Assembly: GCA_050747825.1 (NCBI GenBank)
Contig: JBOGJG010000101.1
Location: 1-15,607 of the forward strand
Source: JBOGJG01 sp050747825
GTDB lineage: Bacteria > Acidobacteriota > UBA6911 > RPQK01 > JBOGJG01
DNA: 15,607 nt
Direction of reading: 5' to 3'
Position 1 is the stretch's first letter, and every line of letters begins with the position of its first letter. Under the pieces are notes generated by a model. That model ran no database searches, was not told the origin of the DNA, and saw only the letters and a list, made by a program, of their open reading frames with translations. Below are positions 1 to 6,261 of this stretch, piece after piece. A program made the position numbers and the translations under genes.

Positions 1-10
1 GACCTGACCC

Positions 11-1966
11 CTACCCGTCGTACTGCTGCTTGATGGACTCCAGCACGCTGGGGTCGGCAAGGGTGGTGGTGTCACCCATGACGCGCCCTTCGGCGATATC
101 GCGCAGGAGACGGCGCATGATTTTGGCGCTGCGCGTTTTGGGCAGCTCGGCGGTAATGAAGATTTTCTCCGGCTTGGCGATGGCCCCTATTTTCTCACCC
201 ACGTGCCGGCGCAACTCCTGAATCAATTCGGGGCTTTGGGTAGCGCTGCCCCTTAAGGTCACGAAAGCCGCAATGGCCTGTCCCTTAATCTCGTGGCTGA
301 TCCCAATGACGGCCGCCTCGGCCACCGCCGGATGGCTGACCAGCGCGCTCTCCACTTCCGCCGTGCCGATGCGGTGACCGGCCACATTGAGAACGTCATC
401 GACGCGTCCCAGCACCCAGAAGTAACCGTGTTCGTCCCGCTTGGCCCCGTCACCCGTAAAGTACATCCCTTCGAAACGGCTCCAGTACTGCTGCTGCCAG
501 CGCTCAGGGTCTCCCCAGATGGTCCGCGCCATGGCCGGCCAGGGACGCTTTAAGACCAGGTAGCCGCCGCCCAGCGGCACCGATTCTCCCTGATCGTTTA
601 CGATATCGGCTTCTATTCCGGGAAACGGAATGGTGGCCGAACCCGGCTTGAGGGTCGTCATCCCCGGCAGGGGCGTAATCAAAATCATTCCGGTTTCTGT
701 CTGCCACCAGGTATCCACCACGGGAGTCCGATCGCCTCCGATGTACGTGCGATACCAGATCCAGGCTTCGGGGTTGATCGGCTCACCCACCGTGCCCAGC
801 ACGCGCAGCGAGGTGAGGTCATGGCGCTCAGGATACTCCGCGCCCCACTTCATAAAGGCCCGAATGGCGGTGGGCGCCGTGTAGAGAATGTTGACGCGGT
901 ATTTTTCGATCATGGCCCAGAAGCGATCCTTATCGGGAAAGTCGGGGGCGCCCTCATACATGACACCGGTGGCGCCGTTCGAGAGCGGCCCATAGACGAT
1001 ATAGCTATGGCCCGTAACCCAGCCGATATCGGCGGCGCACCAGTAGGTATCTTCCTCTTTCAAATCGAAAATATACTTGGTCGTGACCGTCGTACCCACC
1101 ATGTATCCACCCGTGGTGTGGAGCAGGCCTTTGGGCTTTCCGGTAGTCCCGGATGTGTAGAGGATGTACAACGGGTGCTCGCTGTCGAGCGCTTCCGGCT
1201 CCACGGTCTCGGATCCGCTGCGCTCCATCTCACGGTGCCACCAGTGATCCCGATCCTCTTTCATGGGGACGCGAGTCGCATCCATTACCCGATTCACGAC
1301 CAGCACGGCCTTAAGGGTGGGACACTCGGCCACCGCCTTGTCGGCATTCTCCTTCAGAGGCACGTTGCTGCCGCGCCTCCAGGCGCCGTCAGCGGTAATG
1401 AGAAGCTTGGCCTCCGAGTCCTGGATGCGATCGCGAAGCGAGTCGGGACTGAAACCGCCAAAGACGACCGTGTGGGGAGCGCCGATGCGAGCGCAGGCCA
1501 GCATGGCGATGGCAAGCTCAGGAATCATGCCCATGTATATCGCCACGCGGTCACCCTTTTGGATGCCCAGGCGCTTCAAAGCCAGCGCGCAGCGATTGAC
1601 CTCACGATACAGATCCTGATAGGTCAAGACCCTCTGATCTCCCGGTTCGCCTTCCCAGATGATCGCAGCCTTATTCTTGCGCCAAGTCTTCAAATGCCGG
1701 TCTACGCAGTTATAGCAGGCATTCAACTGAGCTCCGACATACCATTGGGCACTGGGCAGCTTCCACTCCAGAACCCGACTCCAGGGCTTGAACCAGTCGA
1801 TGGCCTGGGCCATGTCAGCCCAAAAGCTTTCCGGATCCTTTTTTGCCCGCTCATAAACTTCAGGATCATTCCAGTTGGCCTGCTCCCTAAACTCGCCGCT
1901 GGGTTTATAGGACCGATCTTCCCGCAATAAAGCTTCGATTGTTCCCACTTGCCTGCTATTTCCCAT
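11..1966 (-). CDS. acs: Acetyl-coenzyme A synthetase (AMP-forming)
   Basis: Activates acetate to acetyl-AMP and then acetyl-CoA in the cytoplasm, letting the cell scavenge acetate. The 651-residue protein is full length for the family. Seen: the adenylate-forming signature YTSGTTGKPKG at about 270-280, GEPINPEAW near 394-402, the DTWWQTETG block at 418-426 whose tryptophan pair narrows the acyl pocket to acetate in this family, TGDGAKRDEHGYFWVLGR at about 504-521, the hinge region VDDVLNVAGHR near 522-532, and the C-terminal PKTRSAKIMRR at 609-619 holding the catalytic, acetylation-regulated lysine (K615). The usual motif is TRSGKI, so residue 614 is Ala rather than Gly. The ATG is preceded by AAAGGAG at good spacing, which supports the start. 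It is divergent from pyk. Identification is secure; the exact acyl preference is inferred from the pocket motif. Confidence 0.97.
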   Translation of the reverse strand: MGNSRQVGTIEALLREDRSYKPSGEFREQANWNDPEVYERAKKDPESFWADMAQAIDWFKPWSRVLEWKLPSAQWYVGAQLNACYNCVDRHLKTWRKNKAAIIWEGEPGDQRVLTYQDLYREVNRCALALKRLGIQKGDRVAIYMGMIPELAIAMLACARIGAPHTVVFGGFSPDSLRDRIQDSEAKLLITADGAWRRGSNVPLKENADKAVAECPTLKAVLVVNRVMDATRVPMKEDRDHWWHREMERSGSETVEPEALDSEHPLYILYTSGTTGKPKGLLHTTGGYMVGTTVTTKYIFDLKEEDTYWCAADIGWVTGHSYIVYGPLSNGATGVMYEGAPDFPDKDRFWAMIEKYRVNILYTAPTAIRAFMKWGAEYPERHDLTSLRVLGTVGEPINPEAWIWYRTYIGGDRTPVVDTWWQTETGMILITPLPGMTTLKPGSATIPFPGIEADIVNDQGESVPLGGGYLVLKRPWPAMARTIWGDPERWQQQYWSRFEGMYFTGDGAKRDEHGYFWVLGRVDDVLNVAGHRIGTAEVESALVSHPAVAEAAVIGISHEIKGQAIAAFVTLRGSATQSPELIQELRRHVGEKIGAIAKPEKIFITAELPKTRSAKIMRRLLRDIAEGRVMGDTTTLADPSVLESIKQQYDG

Positions 1967-2001
1967 TGCTTCTCCTTTTGTTAATACAGGCCTTTAACCT
2001 C

Positions 2002-2052
2002 AGGCCTCGGGCCTTAGGGCCCAGCCCTAGTTGGGCCTGGGGGCCTTTTTTT
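2002..2052 (+). terminator. GC-rich hairpins with T7 tail upstream of pyk (terminator or attenuator-like)
   Basis: Between the divergent acs and pyk genes. Several stems compete: AGGCCTC (2002-2008) with GGGGCCT (2040-2046, one G-U pair); GGGCC/GGCCC at 2009-2013 and 2018-2022; GGCCCA/TGGGCC at 2018-2023 and 2032-2037. The outer stem runs straight into seven T on the plus strand (2046-2052). That is the form of an intrinsic terminator reading toward pyk. Since acs points the other way, it either blocks stray transcription or acts as a leader attenuator for pyk. Which one depends on where the pyk transcript starts, and I cannot see a convincing promoter. Confidence 0.5.
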
Positions 2053-2114
2053 AACAAAGACTAGACCATGCGGCCTGTTTAAGGCAAGCACGCTTTGTGC
2101 TAATTTACATGCAC

Positions 2115-3539
2115 ATGCGAAGAGCGAAGATTGTCTGTACGATTGGTCCGGCTACGGACTCGCGGCAGAAGTTGCGAGAGCTGATCGAGGCTGGGATGGA
2201 TGTGGCGCGCCTGAACTTTTCCCATGGGGAACACCAGACGCATGCGACTGTCATTCGACATATCCGCGAGCTTTGCGTGGAATTGGGGAAGCCGGTCGCC
2301 CTTCTCCAAGATCTACAGGGACTCAAGATTCGCACCGGGAATTTAGCCGGCGGTGTGCCGGTCCAACTGACGAAAGGGCGGCGTTTTTTAATTACCACGG
2401 AGAGCATTGACGGTAATCAAGAAAGGGTCTCCACTTCCTATCGGGACCTGCCCAAGGATATTAAAGCCGGCGACCGGATTCTGGTTTCAGATGGACTTAT
2501 TGAGCTGAAGGTGCTGGAAACCACTGACACCGAGGTCCGATGCGAAATTGTCAGCGGGGGCATGCTGGCTCAAAGGCAGGGCATTAATATTCCAGGCGCC
2601 ATGATCTCCGCGCCCGCCTTAACCGCCAAGGATTTGGACGACCTGCAATTCGGAATCGAACAGCAGGTAGACTACATCGCTCTGTCATTTGTACGCAGGG
2701 CCGAAGACGTCCTGGACCTGAAAGAGAAGCTCAGCGAAAAACGTCTGGATATTCCAATTATCGCCAAACTGGAAAAACCGAGAGCCATTGACAACCTGAG
2801 CCGGATCATGGACGTGTGTGAAGGCGTCATGGTGGCCCGCGGTGATCTGGGGGTAGAGATAACCCCGGAGAAGGTACCGGTGATTCAGAAGCATATTATC
2901 CGCGAGGCTAATCGGAAGGGAAAGCTCGTCATTACGGCGACCCAGATGCTGGAGTCCATGATCAACAATCCTCGTCCTACGCGCGCCGAGGCCTCGGATG
3001 TGGCCAATGCCGTTTTTGACGGCACCGACGCGTTGATGCTCTCCGGTGAAACCGCTAAGGGCAGCTATCCCGTGGAATCGGTTCAGATGATGGTCAAGAT
3101 CATTCATGAGGCTGAAAAGGACGGGGTACACTGCCAGGTGCGCGCCGTCAGCTCGGCCGACGTCTTATCCTTCCCCGAGGCCGTCTGCGATGCCGCTTAT
3201 CATGCCTCAACCTCCATTAGAGCCCGGGCTATTGTGGCTTTTACTCAGACGGGATCAACAGCCAAAATGATCTCCAAGTACCGCCCCCCGTCAGACATTC
3301 TGGCATTCACGCCTCATGACCGCATCGTGAGCCGGATGTGTCTTTACTGGGGAGTCATCCCCATGCGGCTTCACGAGATCACCAATGTCGATGAGTTGAT
3401 CTGCACGCTGGATGATGTGCTCATGGAGCGTCAAATCGTCAAAGAAAACGACAACCTCATCATTATTACCGGGGCGCCTATCATGGAAAAGGGACACACC
3501 AGCTTGATGAAGCTGCACTCCGTGCGAAAAGCGCCTTGA
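2115..3539 (+). CDS. pyk: Pyruvate kinase
   Basis: Converts phosphoenolpyruvate and ADP to pyruvate and ATP, the last step of glycolysis. With the start at 2115 it is 474 residues, usual for the family. Seen: KIVCTIGPAT at the N-terminus, RLNFSHG at 32-38 (substrate-binding Arg32), a B domain from about 71 to 167, IIAKLEKP at 215-222 with the catalytic lysine K218, MVARGDLGVE at 239-248 with metal ligands, and TRAEASDVANAVFDGTDALM at 289-308. The C-terminal domain (about 350-474) is present. Three starts are possible: GTG 2097, ATG 2109 and ATG 2115. I chose 2115 because homologues begin close to M(R/K)(R/K)xKIVCTIG and because the GTG lies inside a small hairpin (AGCAC 2087-2091, GTGCT 2097-2101); no strong ribosome site settles it. 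Lys71 sits where potassium-dependent enzymes have Glu, suggesting potassium-independent activity. Confidence 0.96.
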   Translation: MRRAKIVCTIGPATDSRQKLRELIEAGMDVARLNFSHGEHQTHATVIRHIRELCVELGKPVALLQDLQGLKIRTGNLAGGVPVQLTKGRRFLITTESIDGNQERVSTSYRDLPKDIKAGDRILVSDGLIELKVLETTDTEVRCEIVSGGMLAQRQGINIPGAMISAPALTAKDLDDLQFGIEQQVDYIALSFVRRAEDVLDLKEKLSEKRLDIPIIAKLEKPRAIDNLSRIMDVCEGVMVARGDLGVEITPEKVPVIQKHIIREANRKGKLVITATQMLESMINNPRPTRAEASDVANAVFDGTDALMLSGETAKGSYPVESVQMMVKIIHEAEKDGVHCQVRAVSSADVLSFPEAVCDAAYHASTSIRARAIVAFTQTGSTAKMISKYRPPSDILAFTPHDRIVSRMCLYWGVIPMRLHEITNVDELICTLDDVLMERQIVKENDNLIIITGAPIMEKGHTSLMKLHSVRKAP

Positions 3540-3542
3540 AAG

Positions 3543-3587
3543 CTGACCACTGACCCCGCTCGCTTCGCTCGCTACTGACCGCTGACC
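3543..3587. repeat. CTGACC / CGCTCGC micro-repeat at the pyk-hpt junction
   Basis: CTGACC occurs four times as two pairs with the same 7-bp step (3543, 3550 and 3575, 3582). Between them lies a direct repeat of CGCTCGC separated by TT (3557-3563 and 3566-3572). The block fills the space between the convergent ends of pyk and hpt and runs into hpt, encoding its last four residues (VSGQ) and stop. A CTGACCC also sits at the window's left edge just past acs. It does not form a good terminator hairpin. Confidence 0.75.
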
Positions 3588-4117
3588 GTGTCTCGCAGGA
3601 CGCCTATGAACGGCAAATTTCGATACTTTTCATTGAAGTCCATGCCGTAGCCGATCACGAACTCATCCGGTATCTCAAAGCCGACATAATCGAGCGGAAC
3701 CTCCATTTTGCGCCGGGACGGCTTGGAAAGCAGCGTGCAAACTCTCAGGGAGGCTGGACTGCGGCTTTCCAGATTGCCGAGCAGATACTTCAAGGTGAGT
3801 CCGCTGTCCACGATATCCTCGACGAGGATCAGATCGGTTCCCTCCACGCTGCGTTCCACGTCCTTGATCAGGCGAACCTGGCCCGAAGCCTCGGTAGCGG
3901 CGCCATAGCTGGAAACGGCAATAAAGTCCAGAGTCAGGTTCAGATCCATTTGTCGAATCAGGTCCGCGCAAAAAACAGCAGCGCCTCTTAAGACGGCAAC
4001 CAGTGCCGGTTGCTTGTCCTGATAGTCGCGCGCAATCTGCGCGCCCATCTGGGCCACCCGATGACGTATGGCCTGTTCGCTGATCAGAACTCTCGCGACC
4101 TGCTCTTGGCAATTCAA
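3572..4117 (-). CDS. hpt: Hypoxanthine phosphoribosyltransferase
   Basis: Purine salvage enzyme joining hypoxanthine (often also guanine) to PRPP to make IMP or GMP. The 181 residues match the usual 175-185. Seen: LRGA at 43-46 (non-proline cis-peptide loop), SSYG at 69-72 in the flexible-loop region, the PRPP-binding signature VEDIVDSGLT at 99-108, and DYVGFEIPDEFVIGYGMDF near 143-161, which holds the base-binding aromatic and the conserved GYGxD segment. The start is TTG. An in-frame TAA lies only five codons upstream and no ATG or GTG precedes VLISEQ, so TTG is the only ordinary choice and gives the normal distance to that motif. The ribosome site is poor. The final VSGQ residues are encoded by a micro-repeat. 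Convergent with pyk, divergent from the methyltransferase at 4178. Confidence 0.95.
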   Translation of the reverse strand: MNCQEQVARVLISEQAIRHRVAQMGAQIARDYQDKQPALVAVLRGAAVFCADLIRQMDLNLTLDFIAVSSYGAATEASGQVRLIKDVERSVEGTDLILVEDIVDSGLTLKYLLGNLESRSPASLRVCTLLSKPSRRKMEVPLDYVGFEIPDEFVIGYGMDFNEKYRNLPFIGVLRDTVSGQ

Positions 4118-4130
4118 GACTTGCCGATCT

Positions 4131-4140
4131 TAGCATGCTA
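4131..4140. promoter_or_regulatory. Palindrome TAGCATGCTA in the hpt/methyltransferase divergent spacer
   Basis: A perfect 10-bp palindrome in the 60-base gap between two divergent genes. TACAAT at 4139-4144, overlapping it, resembles a -10 box for the plus-strand operon, but I see no well-spaced -35. An operator role is inference only. Confidence 0.3.
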
Positions 4141-4177
4141 CAATGATCGATATTTGTGATCTCTAGGAGGAGGGTAA

Positions 4178-4786
4178 GTGACTGTTGAATATGTTGAAAA
4201 GGTCTACAATCGATATTCTTTGGTATACGATCTCATCTTCGGAAAAGTGTTTCAGAGCGGACGCGAGATGGCCCCGGCCCTCTTGGATTTATTTCCCGGA
4301 GCAGATCTCCTGGAGGTGGGAATAGGGACTGGTCTGTCGGTCCCGCTTCTGCCCAAGACGGTTCACGTTACAGGTATTGACCTTTCCCAGAAAATGCTTG
4401 ATCAAGCTAAAAAGCGCCTGAATGGCACGGATAACGTCCGGCTGATTAAGATGGATGCCACGCAGCTCGAATTTCCTGATAACAGCTTTGACCGCGTCCT
4501 GGCCGCTTATTTTATTTCCACCGTCCCTAATCCGGTCAGCGTGATCCAGGAAATGAAGCGAGTCTGTCGCCCTGGCGGTTATCTGGTCTTCCTGAATCAT
4601 TTTCACTACGAAAATCTGCTGATCGGATCGCTGGAAAAGCTCTTATCCCCCTTGTTTTACCGAATCGGCTTCCGCACGGACCTGAACGTTCACAAGCTGA
4701 TGGGAACGGCCGGCCTCGTGATCCAAACCCTGGAAAGCATCGATTTCATGGGGCACTGGAAGGCGGTCCGCTGCCTGAATCCATAG
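4178..4786 (+). CDS. Class I SAM methyltransferase, PmtA-like (probable phosphatidylethanolamine N-methyltransferase)
   Basis: A 202-residue cytoplasmic or membrane-surface methyltransferase. Seen: an N-terminal YNRYSLVYDLIFGKVFQSGR segment at 10-29, SAM motif I LLEVGIGTG at 44-52, the acidic end of strand 2 (GIDLS, 66-70), MDAT at 92-95, and RPGGYLVFLNHF at 131-142. The N-terminal VYD-FG-GR pattern and the short C-terminal extension resemble Rhodobacter-type PmtA, which methylates phosphatidylethanolamine toward phosphatidylcholine. That assignment is from memory of the family; a UbiE-like small-molecule methyltransferase is the alternative. The GTG start is well supported by AGGAGGAGGG at 4165-4174. 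The next gene starts five bases after the stop, so the two are probably one operon. Confidence 0.7.
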   Translation: MTVEYVEKVYNRYSLVYDLIFGKVFQSGREMAPALLDLFPGADLLEVGIGTGLSVPLLPKTVHVTGIDLSQKMLDQAKKRLNGTDNVRLIKMDATQLEFPDNSFDRVLAAYFISTVPNPVSVIQEMKRVCRPGGYLVFLNHFHYENLLIGSLEKLLSPLFYRIGFRTDLNVHKLMGTAGLVIQTLESIDFMGHWKAVRCLNP

Positions 4787-4791
4787 TTCCG

Positions 4792-5538
4792 ATGCGCAGG
4801 AGACTGCTTGGGCCGCTGCTGTTGCTGGCCGGAATGGCCTGCTCTGATGCTCAGGATCAGGAGCCATTCGGCGAGCTGAGCCGTCTGGCCCTGGGGCGCA
4901 CCGATAAAGCCATGGACGTGCATGGCTTTACGGAACTCTATGAGCACCTTTTCTATCCCCTCAAGGATGATTCGATCCGAATCTGCGAGATAGGCGTCGC
5001 CTACGGCGGCTCGCTCACCATGTGGCGCGACTATTTTCCAAAGGCTGAAGTCTATGGCATTGATATTTTCGATTTCGATTTATCCCACCTGGATACGGCC
5101 AGAATTCACACCTTTATAGCCGATCAAGCCGACCGAGACGACCTGAGGTCGTTTATCGAGGCCCATGGGAGGGAGGGCTTTGACATTATTCTGGATGACG
5201 GCGGGCACAGGATGGACCAGCAGCAGGTGAGCCTGGGTTATCTGTTCAAATCCGTCAAGCCGGGCGGCTACTATGTCATCGAGGATGTCCACACTTCCTT
5301 GGCGGATCGCTATAAGGACTTTGGGGTCAGTGAGGACAGCACGGACACCACACTGATAATGATCAATGAGTTCCTCAGAAGCGGCCAGATAAAGAGCCAG
5401 TACCTCTCGGCGGAGGAAAACCGGTATTTAATGGATCAGATTGAGTACTGCCTTTTGTTTGTGAGAAACAGTTTGGCTCACAGTATGGCTGCGGTCTTCA
5501 AGAAGAAGCAACCAGCAGAGACTTCAGCGGGGAAATAG
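4792..5538 (+). CDS. SAM methyltransferase of the MycE/sugar O-methyltransferase type with signal-peptide-like N-terminus
   Basis: A 248-residue protein. From about residue 27 it looks like the metal-dependent O-methyltransferase group that includes MycE: GRTDKAxDVHGFTELYEHLF at about 35-54, SAM motif CEIGVAYGGS at 65-74, YGIDIFD at 88-94, ILDDGGH at 133-139 and PGGYYVIEDVHTS at 157-169, where the two acidic clusters would bind Mg2+. The first 20 residues are odd for such an enzyme: MRRR, a hydrophobic stretch LLGPLLLLAGMA, then Cys17. This looks like a signal peptide or imperfect lipobox. No ribosome site is visible at ATG 4792, so translation may be coupled to the gene ending five bases upstream, or start at ATG 4834, which would remove most of the hydrophobic stretch. 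The last codons and stop lie in a REP-like element. The substrate is unknown. Confidence 0.75.
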   Translation: MRRRLLGPLLLLAGMACSDAQDQEPFGELSRLALGRTDKAMDVHGFTELYEHLFYPLKDDSIRICEIGVAYGGSLTMWRDYFPKAEVYGIDIFDFDLSHLDTARIHTFIADQADRDDLRSFIEAHGREGFDIILDDGGHRMDQQQVSLGYLFKSVKPGGYYVIEDVHTSLADRYKDFGVSEDSTDTTLIMINEFLRSGQIKSQYLSAEENRYLMDQIEYCLLFVRNSLAHSMAAVFKKKQPAETSAGK

Positions 5539-5591
5539 GGGAACCGTCCCCTTCTTTCGCGGCGAAAATAGGGAACGGTCCCCCTATTTCC
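5531..5591. repeat. REP-like double palindrome (RAYT/IS200-type extragenic element)
   Basis: Two 21-base arms, 5531-5551 and 5571-5591, are inverted repeats with 19 of 21 positions matching; both mismatches are A-C. Each arm is itself a small hairpin (GGGGA/TCCCC left, GGGA/TCCC right). The 19-base middle holds a third, TTTCG/CGAAA. The core GGGAACGGTCCCCCTATTTC resembles REP elements that I recall as being associated with REP-associated tyrosine transposases in environmental bacteria; no transposase is in this window. The element spans the whole gap between convergent genes, supplying the stop of the left gene and ending two bases before the rpsU stop, where it probably also works as a bidirectional terminator. 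Confidence 0.8.
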
Positions 5592-5593
5592 TG

Positions 5594-5791
5594 CTAGGAA
5601 CTGTATTGACGCGCCTTTTTACGGACGCGTTTGCGAGCCAGCGCCTGCTTGAGACGCTTGCGCTCGCCGGGCTTTAAGTAGAATGCGTGCTTTTTGACAT
5701 CTTTTATGATGTCTTCCTGCTGTACTTTTCTTTTGAAACGGCGAAGGGCGCTCTCCAATGATTCGCCGTCCTGAACAATGACTTCAGCCAA
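5594..5791 (-). CDS. rpsU: Small ribosomal subunit protein bS21
   Basis: A 65-residue basic protein of the 30S subunit platform, near the mRNA exit and anti-Shine-Dalgarno region. Seen: ESLESALRRFKRKVQQ near 10-25, where the family signature sits, then a lysine- and arginine-rich tail (KRLKQALARKRVRKK). The length is typical. The start is TTG, in the correct place for MAEVxVxxGESL, with AGGAGGT nine bases before it and no better start nearby. It has its own promoter overlapping the end of the upstream gene, so it can be expressed apart from the gyrase-TPR run. Convergent with the methyltransferase across the REP-like element. Confidence 0.97.
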   Translation of the reverse strand: MAEVIVQDGESLESALRRFKRKVQQEDIIKDVKKHAFYLKPGERKRLKQALARKRVRKKARQYSS

Positions 5792-5800
5792 AGGTTACTC

Positions 5801-5807
5801 ACCTCCT
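5801..5807 (-). promoter_or_regulatory. Ribosome binding site of rpsU (AGGAGGT)
   Basis: On the minus strand, AGGAGGT lies nine bases upstream of TTG 5791. It is a near-perfect anti-16S match and decides the TTG start. Because bS21 sits at the anti-Shine-Dalgarno region, a strong site here is worth noting. Confidence 0.8.
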
Positions 5808-5826
5808 CACGTCAGTAAAAAGGGGA

Positions 5827-5856
5827 AATATAGCAAACCGGCTACTTTGTTGTCAA
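5827..5856 (-). promoter_or_regulatory. Sigma-70-type promoter of rpsU
   Basis: Minus strand: TTGACA (5856-5851, perfect -35), 18-base spacer, TATATT (5832-5827, five of six). The predicted start near 5820 gives a leader of about 30 bases. The -35 and part of the spacer lie inside the last codons of the upstream membrane-protein gene. Confidence 0.8.
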
Positions 5857-6261
5857 GAGGTCCAGGAACCGATCGATATCTGCAAGTGATTGAGGGCTCA
5901 GGTCTTGTCTGAATTCTCGATTGAGATAGATGGCGCGCAAAATGGTGGTCATGGCCGCCTGGACCCGCCTCGCCGGCCGTCCTGACCTGGCGTGAAACTG
6001 GAGCTGCTCCAAAGCCTTTTTAGCCTCGGGGTCCTGAAACAGTTCCCGCGTATCATGTCTGCTTTGGAAATCGGCCAGCACCTGAAAGAAAGCCGGGTAG
6101 CTCTTGCGGTAGCCTCGGATCGCCCAAAGAGGATGTTTTCGCTGCCGAATCTTTCGGTGCCAGAGAGTCAGGATCAAAATGATGACAGCGAGGACGAGGA
6201 CAACAATGATGGCGGCTGCAGCAACCGGTTCAATTGAATAGGGGATCACTGGCCATTCCAT
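5842..6261 (-). CDS. Small single-pass membrane protein, unknown function
   Basis: I do not recognise this 139-residue protein. Seen: a short N-terminus, one very hydrophobic segment at about residues 12-34 (rich in Ala, Ile, Val, Leu), then a basic stretch WHRKIRQRKH at 34-43, which by the positive-inside rule puts the remaining 95 residues in the cytoplasm. The soluble part is charged and probably helical, without obvious catalytic motifs. Its ATG lies 16 bases inside the end of the TPR gene, so translation is likely coupled and the two may work together at the membrane. The tail carries the rpsU promoter. It is a real gene by its overlap, sensible composition and membrane-anchor design, but function is unknown. 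Confidence 0.75.
   Translation of the reverse strand: MEWPVIPYSIEPVAAAAIIVVLVLAVIILILTLWHRKIRQRKHPLWAIRGYRKSYPAFFQVLADFQSRHDTRELFQDPEAKKALEQLQFHARSGRPARRVQAAMTTILRAIYLNREFRQDLSPQSLADIDRFLDLLTTK

Noticed and set aside
2097..2114. Longer pyk start at GTG 2097
   Set aside because: No ribosome site at proper spacing, the codon sits in a hairpin, and the extra residues MLIYMH are not typical of the family.
4139..4144. Promoter of the methyltransferase pair (TACAAT)
   Set aside because: The only -35-like hexamers lie at 12, 20 or 27 bases, none of them a proper spacing.
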